Below are positions 1 to 7,787 of a stretch of DNA of 64,000 nucleotides, piece by piece. Position 1 is the stretch's first letter, and each line of letters starts with the position of its first letter. This stretch comes from Salifodinibacter halophilus (GTDB lineage: Bacteria > Pseudomonadota > Gammaproteobacteria > Nevskiales > Salinisphaeraceae): assembly GCA_012999515.1 (NCBI GenBank), contig JABEEB010000001.1, positions 1,736,001 to 1,800,000 on the forward strand, in the 5' to 3' direction. The notes under the pieces were generated by a model. That model worked only from the letters and a program-made list of their open reading frames with translations, was not told where the DNA came from and ran no database searches. Both the position numbers and the translations under genes were made by a program.

Positions 1-824
1 CCGGTCAGACGTGCCGCCGCTTCCGCGGCATAGGCGATCGGCATGACCACGCCGTGTGGGATGCCAATACGCGGTGGCGGTCGGCCCGTTAGATTGGCGA
101 TCAGTTTCAGGATGCTGGCCAGCGTCATGTCCTCGCCGCCAAGCACATAATGTCGGCCGCTTACGCCATGGGCGTGGGCGAGTATGTGACCGCGTGCTAT
201 GTCGTCGACATGGACGATATTTAAGCCGGTGTCCACGTAGGCTGGCATGCGGCCGGCAGCGGCGTCGCGGATCATCTGCCCGGTCGGTGTGGGCTTGTGG
301 TCGCGCGGGCCGACGGGGGCGGATGGGTTGACGATGACGATATCCATATCGTCGGCAGCAAACGTGCGGGCGAGGTCTTCGGCTATGAACTTCGACCGTT
401 TGTAATGGCCGATCATGTCGGCGAGTTCGACCGGTGTGGTCTCGTCGCCGACACCCCCCGTGCTGGGTAGGCCGAGTGTGGCGACGCTACTGGTGTAGAC
501 AACCCGCGCGACCCCGGCTGCGCGTGCGGCCTCGAAGACGTTGCGCGTGCCGTCGACGTTATTGGCGTAGAGCTCAGCCGGGTCTTTCGCCCATAGTCGA
601 TAATCCGCAGCGACGTGGAAAACCGCGTCGCAGTCCGACATGGCGTGTGTTAGCGCCTCGCGGTCGTGCAGACTGGCGATCGTGGTTTCGATGTCGAGTT
701 CGGCTAGCGCGCGCATATCGCTGGTCTCGCGCCGCAGGGCGCGCACCTCGAACCCGTCTCGCTGGGCGGCGCGGACTACCGCGCTGCCGACAAACCCCGT
801 GGCGCCTGTGACCAGTGCTCGCAT
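1..824 (-). CDS. hpnA: HpnA-like NAD-dependent epimerase/dehydratase, partial (3' end outside window)
   Basis: Extended short-chain dehydrogenase of the hopanoid-associated sugar epimerase (HpnA) type, close to dihydroflavonol 4-reductases. The ATG at 822-824 opens a frame that runs off the left edge, so 274 codons are visible and roughly the last 50-60 residues of a typical ~330-residue protein are missing. The N-terminus has the Rossmann glycine motif TGATGFVGS at about residues 6-14. Further on is a YKRSK element, the catalytic Tyr-x3-Lys of the family. It starts 5 bases after the stop of the phosphatidyltransferase-like gene, so it is the fourth visible gene of the hopanoid operon. The role assigned to HpnA is modification of the hopanoid sugar side chain, but its exact reaction is not settled. 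Confident on family; the HpnA label rests on context. Confidence 0.85.
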   Translation of the reverse strand, partial: MRALVTGATGFVGSAVVRAAQRDGFEVRALRRETSDMRALAELDIETTIASLHDREALTHAMSDCDAVFHVAADYRLWAKDPAELYANNVDGTRNVFEAARAAGVARVVYTSSVATLGLPSTGGVGDETTPVELADMIGHYKRSKFIAEDLARTFAADDMDIVIVNPSAPVGPRDHKPTPTGQMIRDAAAGRMPAYVDTGLNIVHVDDIARGHILAHAHGVSGRHYVLGGEDMTLASILKLIANLTGRPPPRIGIPHGVVMPIAYAAEAAARLT

Positions 825-829
825 GTGCG

Positions 830-1483
830 TTATGCCTCGTCGTTCCGGGCCAGCCAGCACTGCGCAAAAGTGCCCACAATCCAGGCACTGAACAATGGCA
901 GACCAACCGCGGCTAATAGAAGAAATGGAGCCTGCACCCCGAACAAGGTGATCAGCGGGAGCAGGTATAAAATGTCGTCGATCTCGAACCAGGTAAGTGT
1001 AGGCAGGCGAGCCCTGCTTTTTCTGAAATGCACGCGCATGACTTCGTGTATGACGGCGGTAAACGCAACGAGTGCGCCGCAGAAAATGCCCAGCCAGAGC
1101 GGCCATGTGCTGTCGTCGTAGCTAGCCAGTCCCAGCCCGAGGCCGACGAAAAGCAAGGCGTGAATCAGCCAGTCGGCAGCCAGCTTAAAAGCGTGGCCGA
1201 ATCTCGTGGCGTCGTTGGTCGCGTGCGCCAGCTCATCGTCGGCGTGATCGATAAAGTTCGAAATGATGAATAAGAACGCGCCTATGTTGGCGGCGATGTA
1301 GCCCCCAAGCGCGAGCAAAAAGCACGCGACAAGCCCTAGCACCGCACGTGCTGCTTTGATGTGCGGCGGGCGCAGCCGTGTTGGACGAAATGACTCGATG
1401 AGCGTGCGCGCTAGTCGAGCATCAAGTGGTCTCGGCTCGTTGATCGCTGGCGTCGCTGCTGTTCTGGCGTTTGTTGCTGCCAC
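830..1483 (-). CDS. CDP-alcohol phosphatidyltransferase-like membrane protein with degenerate active site
   Basis: A 217-residue multi-span membrane protein with a GTG start. The family pattern DxxDGxxARx8GxxxDxxxD can be placed at residues 79-104 with exact spacing: Asp79, Asp82, Ala86, Gly96 and Asp104 are kept. The canonical Gly is Asp83, the canonical Arg is His87, and the third Asp (a metal ligand) is Lys100. Hydrophobic segments lie at about residues 45-75, 104-120, 125-145 and 170-200. Family members move a phospho-alcohol from a CDP-linked donor to an acceptor alcohol at the membrane. With these substitutions the protein may be inactive, or may have another chemistry. It lies between hpnG and hpnA on the same strand, so a hopanoid role is likely by context. 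Family fairly sure; activity unknown. Confidence 0.7.
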   Translation of the reverse strand: MAATNARTAATPAINEPRPLDARLARTLIESFRPTRLRPPHIKAARAVLGLVACFLLALGGYIAANIGAFLFIISNFIDHADDELAHATNDATRFGHAFKLAADWLIHALLFVGLGLGLASYDDSTWPLWLGIFCGALVAFTAVIHEVMRVHFRKSRARLPTLTWFEIDDILYLLPLITLFGVQAPFLLLAAVGLPLFSAWIVGTFAQCWLARNDEA

Positions 1484-1583
1484 GTCGCTTGGTCCCCACC
1501 TGCGGCTTGCGCCGGTCGGCGCCGCTTATTTTGTGTCCGCATTATATCGCCCTGATGCGATGCACTACAGCGTTGTGTGCGCC

Positions 1584-2312
1584 TCACGAGGCCTGATCGG
1601 CTGCGTCGGCGGCTGCGAGCAGCGCCGGCCGGGCGTGGCCGAGCGCGCGTTGGGCACTACGAAAGCCTGTGGCAGCCTGCTTCAGGCCGCGCAGTTCGGT
1701 GTGCAATTCGCGCCGTGCCGCGAGCAAGCAGCGGAGTAATTGACGCAGTGCCAAATGGCCGTCCGCAGCGACTGAGGCGCGTGCGCTGGCCGGTAGTGTA
1801 GTGCAGGCATCGTCAGCGATGGCGCGTATGGTCAGCATTGCTAGACCGTGCTCGGCGGCGACGCGAGCGATGGCCGCGCTTTCCATGTCGGCCGCTGAGG
1901 CTGCGGTATTGCGTGCCAATGCGGCTTTATCGTCGGTGGTGGCCAGTATGCTGGGCGCTTCAGCCATTAGCGTGTCTCGCGCCACCTGACAATCGGTGCT
2001 CATAGCCGAGGCAAGATGGTGACGCCAATCGGCATCGGTTTGGAGCCGCTCACCGTCGGCGGCAACCAATGTGCTTGGCAGCACTAAGGTGCCGGCCGGC
2101 AGTGACGGCTCGAGGCCGGCCGCGCTACCCCAGCTAATCAGGGTTTCTGCGCCGTCGGCCACCAGTTTGCGTGCGGTGGCTTTTGCCCGTGTCGCGCCGA
2201 TGCCGGAGAGCGCCAGTTGGTGCCCGCCGGATAGCGTCGTGTGGCTACCGGCGCGCAGACGCGCGAACATCGCCGTCTCGGAGGGCAATGCCGCGACGAT
2301 GCCGACGGGCAC
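1584..2312 (-). CDS. hpnG: Hopanoid-associated nucleoside phosphorylase HpnG
   Basis: A 242-residue member of the purine nucleoside phosphorylase / MTA-SAH nucleosidase superfamily. In hopanoid synthesis HpnG removes adenine from adenosylhopane, giving the ribosyl (phosphoribosyl) hopane that becomes the polyol side chain. The N-terminus reads MPVGIVAALPSE, a GSAAGL motif is near residue 62, and the nucleoside-binding ADMES motif is at 141-145, followed by RAIADDA at 163-169. The start is GTG at 2310-2312, 3 bases after the stop of the cyclase fusion, so the two are almost certainly co-transcribed and probably translationally coupled. About 100 bases separate it from the next operon gene. hpnH, which makes its substrate, is not in this window. 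Confidence 0.85.
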   Translation of the reverse strand: MPVGIVAALPSETAMFARLRAGSHTTLSGGHQLALSGIGATRAKATARKLVADGAETLISWGSAAGLEPSLPAGTLVLPSTLVAADGERLQTDADWRHHLASAMSTDCQVARDTLMAEAPSILATTDDKAALARNTAASAADMESAAIARVAAEHGLAMLTIRAIADDACTTLPASARASVAADGHLALRQLLRCLLAARRELHTELRGLKQAATGFRSAQRALGHARPALLAAADAADQAS

Positions 2313-2315
2313 GTA

Positions 2316-5300
2316 TCAGGTGTCCGTGGCCGTAACGCGTCGATATCGAGCCAGCGCCCAGAGCGGGAAGTAGCGCGTGTAACCGTGATATTTGAGATAG
2401 AACACGCGTGGGAAACCGGGGGCGGTGTGCTCGGGGTCGTGCCAGGCACCGTCGGCGCCTTGTCGGGCGATCAGCCACTCGGCGCCGCGATCGAGCGCAG
2501 GGCTGGGGTGCTCGCCAACGGCCATCAAGCCGAGCATTGCCCATGCGGTTTGGAAACTGGTTGCGATGTCGGCGCGGCCACGTGGCGGCTGCCAATAGCT
2601 GCCTTGGTCCTCGCCCCAGCTGCCATCGGCACGCTGCATCCCTTTGAGCCAGGTTATGGCCGACTGGATCCAGGGCTGGCTTAGGTCCTCACCCAGTGCG
2701 TTCACGGCCTCGAGTACTGACCATGTGCCGTAGATGTAGTTGGTGCCCCAGCGTCCGAACCAGGAGCCATCAGCTTCCTGTTCGCGCTTGATGTAGTTCA
2801 GCCCACGTTCGATGAACGCCTGATCCTCCGCCTCCGGACGCTGCATCAGCCCGAATACGGTCAGCGCACGCGCGGTGACGTCGACTGACGGTGGATCGAG
2901 TAGTGCGCCGTGGTCGGCGAACGGAATGGCGTTCAAGTAGGTGTGGTTGTTATCCGAATCGAAAGCGGCGACGCCGCCGTTGGACGACTGCATGCCGCGC
3001 AGCCAGTTGGCCGCGCGGGTCAGCGCAAAGCCGTAGCGTTCGGAATCGCCCGTGACTTGCAAGGCCCAGCCGATCATGGCGGTGTCGTCGAGGTCGGGGT
3101 AGTGGGCGTTCTGGTACTGGAATGGCCAGCCACCGCCGGGCAGATCTGGGTGTTCGTCGCGCCAGTCGCCCGGAGCGTCGAGCACTTGACGATCGCACAG
3201 CCAGTCAAGCCCGGCGCAGGCCGGCTCGCTGTTCGTATCGTCGTCGGCGGCCTGGAGCGCGAGCGCGGCGATACCGGTATCCCAAACCGGCGAGGCGCAC
3301 GGTTGGACTGTGTCGGTGTCGCCCCGGTCGACGACCAGGTTGTCGATCGCACGTTTGGTAGATGCGCGGTCCGGATGGTCAGCGCTGTAGCCGAGTTCGC
3401 CGAGCGCTTCGTAGGCATTGACCATGGCCGGGAAGATGGCACCGATGCCGTGCTCCGAGTTGATCCGCTCGCGTATCCAGGCTTCGGCGCGTTTCATCGC
3501 GCGCTTTCGAACCATACCGGGGATGAATGGCTCGAAGCCGCGCCCAAGTTTATCCATGCGCTTGAATAAGCGGGAAATGGGGCCGCTGACAGCCGTAAAT
3601 TCGCGTTGCTCTTCCGGAGGGGTGGTAAACAACTCGCGCACGTTCACGCCGCGCGGGTTGCGGGCCATGGCACGCAGGCTGGTCAGGATAAACAGCGGTA
3701 CCATCACGGCCCGCGACCAGTACGAGACCTTGCTGATGTGGAACGGCGAAACGCGTGGCAGCAGCATCACCTCGACCGGAATGAACGGCACTGCCCGCCA
3801 CGGCACCTGCCCGAACTGGGCCAGCGCGATCAGCGTAAAGACGTTGACGCCACCTGCGCCGCCGCGTGCCAGGATCGCTTCGCGGGCATGTCGCATGTGA
3901 GGGGCATCCGGGTCGTCACCCGCGATTTTGAGCGCGTAATAACACTTGACCGAGCAGGAAAGCTCCAGTTCGCCGCCGTAGTAAAGGGGCCAGCCGCCGT
4001 CGACACCTTGTTTTTGCCGTAGGAACGACGCGATGCGTGCTTCCCTGGTGCGGTCGATTTCGCCGGTGAAATGCATCATCAAGATGTATTCGGCCGGTAT
4101 CGTGCAATCCGCTTCGCACTCATAGCACCAGTGGCCATCGTCGGCCTGGTCGGCCACGAGCCGGTCGCGGGCGCGTTTGATCGCGGCAGTAACCCCGTCC
4201 GGCCTCGTCGAGGCGGTGTGCGATGCGGCCTTGCTCTGGGCCGCCGGTTCGCTCTCGGTGACCGGTGCGCCCGGCTCGTCGGTCAGCTCCGGTGTCAGTG
4301 CGGGCAATGGCTTGGCGATCAGGTGGAACAGATGTCGCAGACGCTCGTTGTCGCCGACCGCGAGGTTAGTGGTGAAAATCGTCGCTTTGACCGTCCGGCG
4401 CGAGACTTTGACTTCTTCACCGTCGGTATACAGTGGGTTGGCGTGCAATTTCCGGAGCGTGAGCACCGCGAGGCCGATTGACCAGAGGCAAAAGCGTCGG
4501 ATGCCGGTCTGATCCGAGGGCATGCTCAGGGTGTATTCCAGCGCGTTTCTCAAGTGGCCGTGTGCGACGGAGATCAGCTCGCGCATACCGGCAGCAAAGG
4601 CTTCGTTATCGGCCCGTGAGCGGGCGGAGCCGAGCCGTTCCAGGTCGAATCCGTGGCGGGCGAAGACATCCTGCGGGAGCCAGCATACGCCGCGGGCGTG
4701 GTCGGTCCAGATATCCTTGAGGATGTTGGTCATCTGCAAGCCTTGGCCGAAAGATACCGCCCACTGCGCCAGCGGTCGGTCGGTTTCGTCCAAGGCCGGC
4801 ACATGGCCGGCAAATAACTCGGTCAACATCTCGCCAACTACGCCTGCCACGAAATAGCAGTAGCGATCCAGGTGGCGTTGTGTTGGTAAGCCATCGATGC
4901 TGGCTGCGCGCTCAAAGTCGGGCATGCCGTGGCACATGATGCGCACGCAGCGTGCGATAGCCCGCTGTTGGCGTGCGTCGAGCTCGGCCGTTACGGCCAG
5001 TACTGTGGCGGTGTTGCTGACCAGGCGAAGCTCGGCATCCGGCGTCTGGGCCGCGAGTTTGGGGGCCAGCATTTCGCCCAGTGCATGCCCGCCGGTCAGG
5101 TTCTCGACCACGGCGGTAAATTCGTCGTGCCAGTAAGCCTTATCGGCGGTCGGCAGCTCGGCGTCGTCCTCGATGGTGTCGGCAATCCGACACAATAGAT
5201 AGGCGTTGGCTACCGCCGTATCTAGTGGCTTCGGGAGCTCGGGGATGGTCAGCGCGAAAGTTCGCGAGACCAAAGGCAGGATTTCATCCTGAAAAGCGAA

Positions 5301-5342
5301 GGCGTCGGTACCTTGTTCAGTTTCTGCCACGATTTCCGACAT
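2316..5342 (-). CDS. Bifunctional squalene synthase / squalene-hopene cyclase fusion
   Basis: One uninterrupted frame of 1008 residues carries two enzymes that are normally separate. Residues ~20-340 are a head-to-head prenyl synthase: first aspartate motif DTIEDD at 55-60, the YCYFVAGVVGE element near 161, second motif NILKDIWTD at 206-214. DTIEDD resembles true squalene synthases more than phytoene synthases. A Pro/Glu/Ala/Ser-rich linker follows at about 345-383. Residues ~385-1005 are a full squalene-hopene cyclase with repeated Q-x-x-D-G-x-W motifs and the catalytic DLDD at 750-753 (proton donor expected at Asp752). The predicted activity is farnesyl diphosphate to squalene to hopene, at the membrane. 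I chose the ATG at 5340-5342 because AAGGAAGAG lies about 8 bases upstream; an in-frame ATG at 5369 lacks a Shine-Dalgarno sequence. It is the first gene of the operon and is divergent from ispA. Confidence 0.9.
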   Translation of the reverse strand: MSEIVAETEQGTDAFAFQDEILPLVSRTFALTIPELPKPLDTAVANAYLLCRIADTIEDDAELPTADKAYWHDEFTAVVENLTGGHALGEMLAPKLAAQTPDAELRLVSNTATVLAVTAELDARQQRAIARCVRIMCHGMPDFERAASIDGLPTQRHLDRYCYFVAGVVGEMLTELFAGHVPALDETDRPLAQWAVSFGQGLQMTNILKDIWTDHARGVCWLPQDVFARHGFDLERLGSARSRADNEAFAAGMRELISVAHGHLRNALEYTLSMPSDQTGIRRFCLWSIGLAVLTLRKLHANPLYTDGEEVKVSRRTVKATIFTTNLAVGDNERLRHLFHLIAKPLPALTPELTDEPGAPVTESEPAAQSKAASHTASTRPDGVTAAIKRARDRLVADQADDGHWCYECEADCTIPAEYILMMHFTGEIDRTREARIASFLRQKQGVDGGWPLYYGGELELSCSVKCYYALKIAGDDPDAPHMRHAREAILARGGAGGVNVFTLIALAQFGQVPWRAVPFIPVEVMLLPRVSPFHISKVSYWSRAVMVPLFILTSLRAMARNPRGVNVRELFTTPPEEQREFTAVSGPISRLFKRMDKLGRGFEPFIPGMVRKRAMKRAEAWIRERINSEHGIGAIFPAMVNAYEALGELGYSADHPDRASTKRAIDNLVVDRGDTDTVQPCASPVWDTGIAALALQAADDDTNSEPACAGLDWLCDRQVLDAPGDWRDEHPDLPGGGWPFQYQNAHYPDLDDTAMIGWALQVTGDSERYGFALTRAANWLRGMQSSNGGVAAFDSDNNHTYLNAIPFADHGALLDPPSVDVTARALTVFGLMQRPEAEDQAFIERGLNYIKREQEADGSWFGRWGTNYIYGTWSVLEAVNALGEDLSQPWIQSAITWLKGMQRADGSWGEDQGSYWQPPRGRADIATSFQTAWAMLGLMAVGEHPSPALDRGAEWLIARQGADGAWHDPEHTAPGFPRVFYLKYHGYTRYFPLWALARYRRVTATDT

Positions 5343-5455
5343 GTCTCGGCTCTTCCTTCGTTCGGGCATCGGGGCGATACGCCGATTCGTCCCGACGCAT
5401 GACTATGCGATCATTACGCGGCCGCGAGGCGTTATCAACGCTAGCTCGTATCAGC

Positions 5456-5472
5456 GCCTCAAAAGTTGAGGC
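5456..5472. promoter_or_regulatory. Perfect hairpin in the ispA / cyclase divergent intergenic region
   Basis: GCCTCAA (5456-5462) pairs with TTGAGGC (5466-5472) around a 3-base loop. It lies about 40 bases before the TTG start of ispA, in the 170-base region that must hold both divergent promoters. It could be an operator dyad or a 5' UTR hairpin. No function can be assigned from sequence alone. Confidence 0.3.
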
Positions 5473-5512
5473 AGATTGTGTTGCCAATCCATTCGCGGGA
5501 GCGAACATTTAA

Positions 5513-6400
5513 TTGACTGATTATACTAAACGTATCAACGACATGCTTGAGCTGAGCCTTCAGCCGGGTCAGCCAGGGCAGAATCAGCGGCTCGTCGAGG
5601 CCATGCGCTACAGCGTTTTAGGCGGCGGTAAGCGACTGCGTCCGAAGCTTGTTTATGCCACCGGGCAAGCCCTAGACGTGGCCGATTCACGGCTTGATGC
5701 GCCCGCTGCGGCAGTTGAATGCATTCATGCTTATTCGCTGGTGCACGACGACTTGCCGGCCATGGATGACGACGATCTCCGCCGTGGGCAGGCGACCACA
5801 CATATCGCCTTCGATCCGGCCACTGCGATTCTTGCGGGCGACGCGCTTCAGGCGCGCGCATTTGAGATGCTGGCTGGTAACGAAGCGCTCGATTGCTCGG
5901 CGGGTGAGCGCAGTGAGCTCATCCGGTTGTTGGCCGAAGCTGCGGGTTGGCGCGGCATGGTTAGCGGCCAGATTAGCGATATGGCTGCCGAAGGTCAGGC
6001 CTTAACGCAGGAGCAACTGGAACACGTCCATGCCCGCAAGACCGGCGCGTTACTCCGTGCTTGCGTCTTGATGCCGGCCGCGCTGTGTCCGACATTGTCG
6101 CGTGATAGCCATGCTGCCCTGGATCGTTTCGCGACGCACATTGGTCTGGCCTTCCAGGTCCGTGACGATGTCATCGACGTGGAATCCTCGACCGAAACGC
6201 TGGGCAAGACCCAGGGGGCTGATGCAGCGCACCATAAGGCGACATACCCCGCGCTGATGGGGTTGGATGCTGCCAAGGCCTATGCCGAGCGATTGGTCGA
6301 AGACGCCTGTGCCGCCCTCGCCGAGATCGAGGGTCGAATCGATGGCGACACCGACGCACTCGAAGCGATCGCGCGGGCGATCGTCGAGCGCGAGAGTTAG
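5513..6400 (+). CDS. ispA: Farnesyl diphosphate synthase (geranyltranstransferase)
   Basis: A 295-residue trans-prenyl diphosphate synthase that condenses isopentenyl diphosphate with dimethylallyl and geranyl diphosphates to give farnesyl diphosphate in the cytosol. The first Asp-rich motif DDLPAMD is at 79-85, with Tyr74 five residues before it as in short-chain synthases. The second motif, RDDVID, is at 217-222, and GGGKRLRP is at 37-44. The start is TTG at 5513: an in-frame TAA sits directly before it at 5510-5512 and GGGAG is 11 bases upstream, so no earlier start is possible. xseB and dxs, its usual neighbours, are absent. It is instead divergent from the squalene/hopene fusion, whose substrate it makes. 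The downstream gene is tail-to-tail with a 3-base gap. Confidence 0.93.
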   Translation: MTDYTKRINDMLELSLQPGQPGQNQRLVEAMRYSVLGGGKRLRPKLVYATGQALDVADSRLDAPAAAVECIHAYSLVHDDLPAMDDDDLRRGQATTHIAFDPATAILAGDALQARAFEMLAGNEALDCSAGERSELIRLLAEAAGWRGMVSGQISDMAAEGQALTQEQLEHVHARKTGALLRACVLMPAALCPTLSRDSHAALDRFATHIGLAFQVRDDVIDVESSTETLGKTQGADAAHHKATYPALMGLDAAKAYAERLVEDACAALAEIEGRIDGDTDALEAIARAIVERES

Positions 6401-6403
6401 CCG

Positions 6404-7783
6404 TTAGGAACGTTTCGGCCAGCGCACCGTATAGCGAAGCGAGGCGTTTGAATGCGCTTCGATCTCGAATTGCCAGCGTGCGTTCCCGGGCGACGTGTTG
6501 TCGGATGGTTGCGTAGCCGAGGTGACTTTCGCTTGCTTCGGCAGATGCTCATCCAATTTAACGGTCGCCGCGTTTGCCCCAGCATTGCGGAGTTTGATCG
6601 CTATCGTGCGCCGCTGTGTGTCGTTCTGGGTTTCGTCGGCGATGATCTGTCGTGTGCTGGTGACGTCGAAGGCTCGGCCCAGGTTCAAATCGACCTGGCC
6701 GCCGGCCGGTGTATTTGCAATCTGATCGGCGCCCAGTAGTGCAGCCGGGCGCTTGGCCGCGTAGATGCGAAAGGCGCCCGCGGGCAATGGCGCTTGGTCC
6801 GGGTTTTTGAAGCGCAAGCGCACCTCAGCATGGCGTCGATGTGGGGTTTTGTATTGGTCGTTGAAGCCGTTGTTGAACTTGAACGTGCGCGTGGCTTTGA
6901 TTTGGTTGCGATGAATAATCGTGTAGGCCCGCGTCTGGCCGGCCGGTAGATTGAGCCCGTCGTCGAGCGTGTAACGGTAGCCTTGTCCAAGTTTTTTTGG
7001 CTTCGATGCTGCAGTACGTGAGCGTTTTGCTGCAGCCATCGTGGTTGGGCGTGGCTGATGGTTACCGACGCGGTTTATGTCGCCCGCGACAAGGTCGGCT
7101 TGGCTGGCATGAATGTCGGATTTCGACTTGTTGTGGACCACCGCGAGGCTGTGGAAGGTAAGCGTCTGATTGGCCGCATCGTATTCACCGGTTGTGCTTG
7201 CTTGCCAGTTCAGGCCACCGATCTGGTAGGTCGCCATGGGCTTCGTTTGGCCTGCTTGGTCGCTTTGCAAACGCAGCTCAAGCGTTCGCTCACTGTTGTG
7301 TTGTGCGGCCTGATCCGGCGCGGACCAGCTTATATCCCAGCGTGAATTCGGTGTGATCCGCAGGGTCTGTCCGTTGACGTCGACGTAGGCGGTGTCGTCA
7401 GTCACGGCGGTCAAGGTGCCGTGTTTTTCGTTGCTTGCCGGGTCGGTATCTTTGGATGCCTTGGCACGTGTCAGCGTGACTTGTTTGTCGATCCGGCGAT
7501 GCAGCGGATCGTTCGGCGTCGGTGCTGATGCACCAGGTTTGACCTGGGTTAGCGACACGTTTTTATCAGCCAGCCAGAACGTGGCGGGTTGTAGATCGCC
7601 GATCACTGACCAGCGACTTTGGTTGGCACCTTCTTCAAGGTCGAGCGACTGTGAATCCGCGACTATGGCTGCGCCACTCGGATAGATCGCGAGATGATCG
7701 ACAGACGGTGTCGCCGCCACGGTAGCCATCGGTGCGAGCGCCACGAAAATGGGGGCTAGGCGGCTAAAGGAAAAACCAGGCAT
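6404..7783 (-). CDS. Secreted DUF4139-type protein of unknown function
   Basis: A 459-residue protein with a signal peptide (hydrophobic stretch about residues 6-23, ATVAA just before the likely cleavage). The mature part is beta-rich. It begins VDHLAIYPSGAAIV and includes an NWQAS element followed by strand-like repeats, which matches my memory of DUF4139 proteins. The C-terminus carries phrases typical of extracellular beta-sandwich domains. No catalytic motif is visible. It starts 4 bases after the ampG stop on the same strand, so it is probably the third gene of an xth-ampG-DUF4139 operon. An envelope role is inference from the signal peptide and the ampG neighbour. Confidence 0.65.
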   Translation of the reverse strand: MPGFSFSRLAPIFVALAPMATVAATPSVDHLAIYPSGAAIVADSQSLDLEEGANQSRWSVIGDLQPATFWLADKNVSLTQVKPGASAPTPNDPLHRRIDKQVTLTRAKASKDTDPASNEKHGTLTAVTDDTAYVDVNGQTLRITPNSRWDISWSAPDQAAQHNSERTLELRLQSDQAGQTKPMATYQIGGLNWQASTTGEYDAANQTLTFHSLAVVHNKSKSDIHASQADLVAGDINRVGNHQPRPTTMAAAKRSRTAASKPKKLGQGYRYTLDDGLNLPAGQTRAYTIIHRNQIKATRTFKFNNGFNDQYKTPHRRHAEVRLRFKNPDQAPLPAGAFRIYAAKRPAALLGADQIANTPAGGQVDLNLGRAFDVTSTRQIIADETQNDTQRRTIAIKLRNAGANAATVKLDEHLPKQAKVTSATQPSDNTSPGNARWQFEIEAHSNASLRYTVRWPKRS

Positions 7784-7787
7784 CGTC

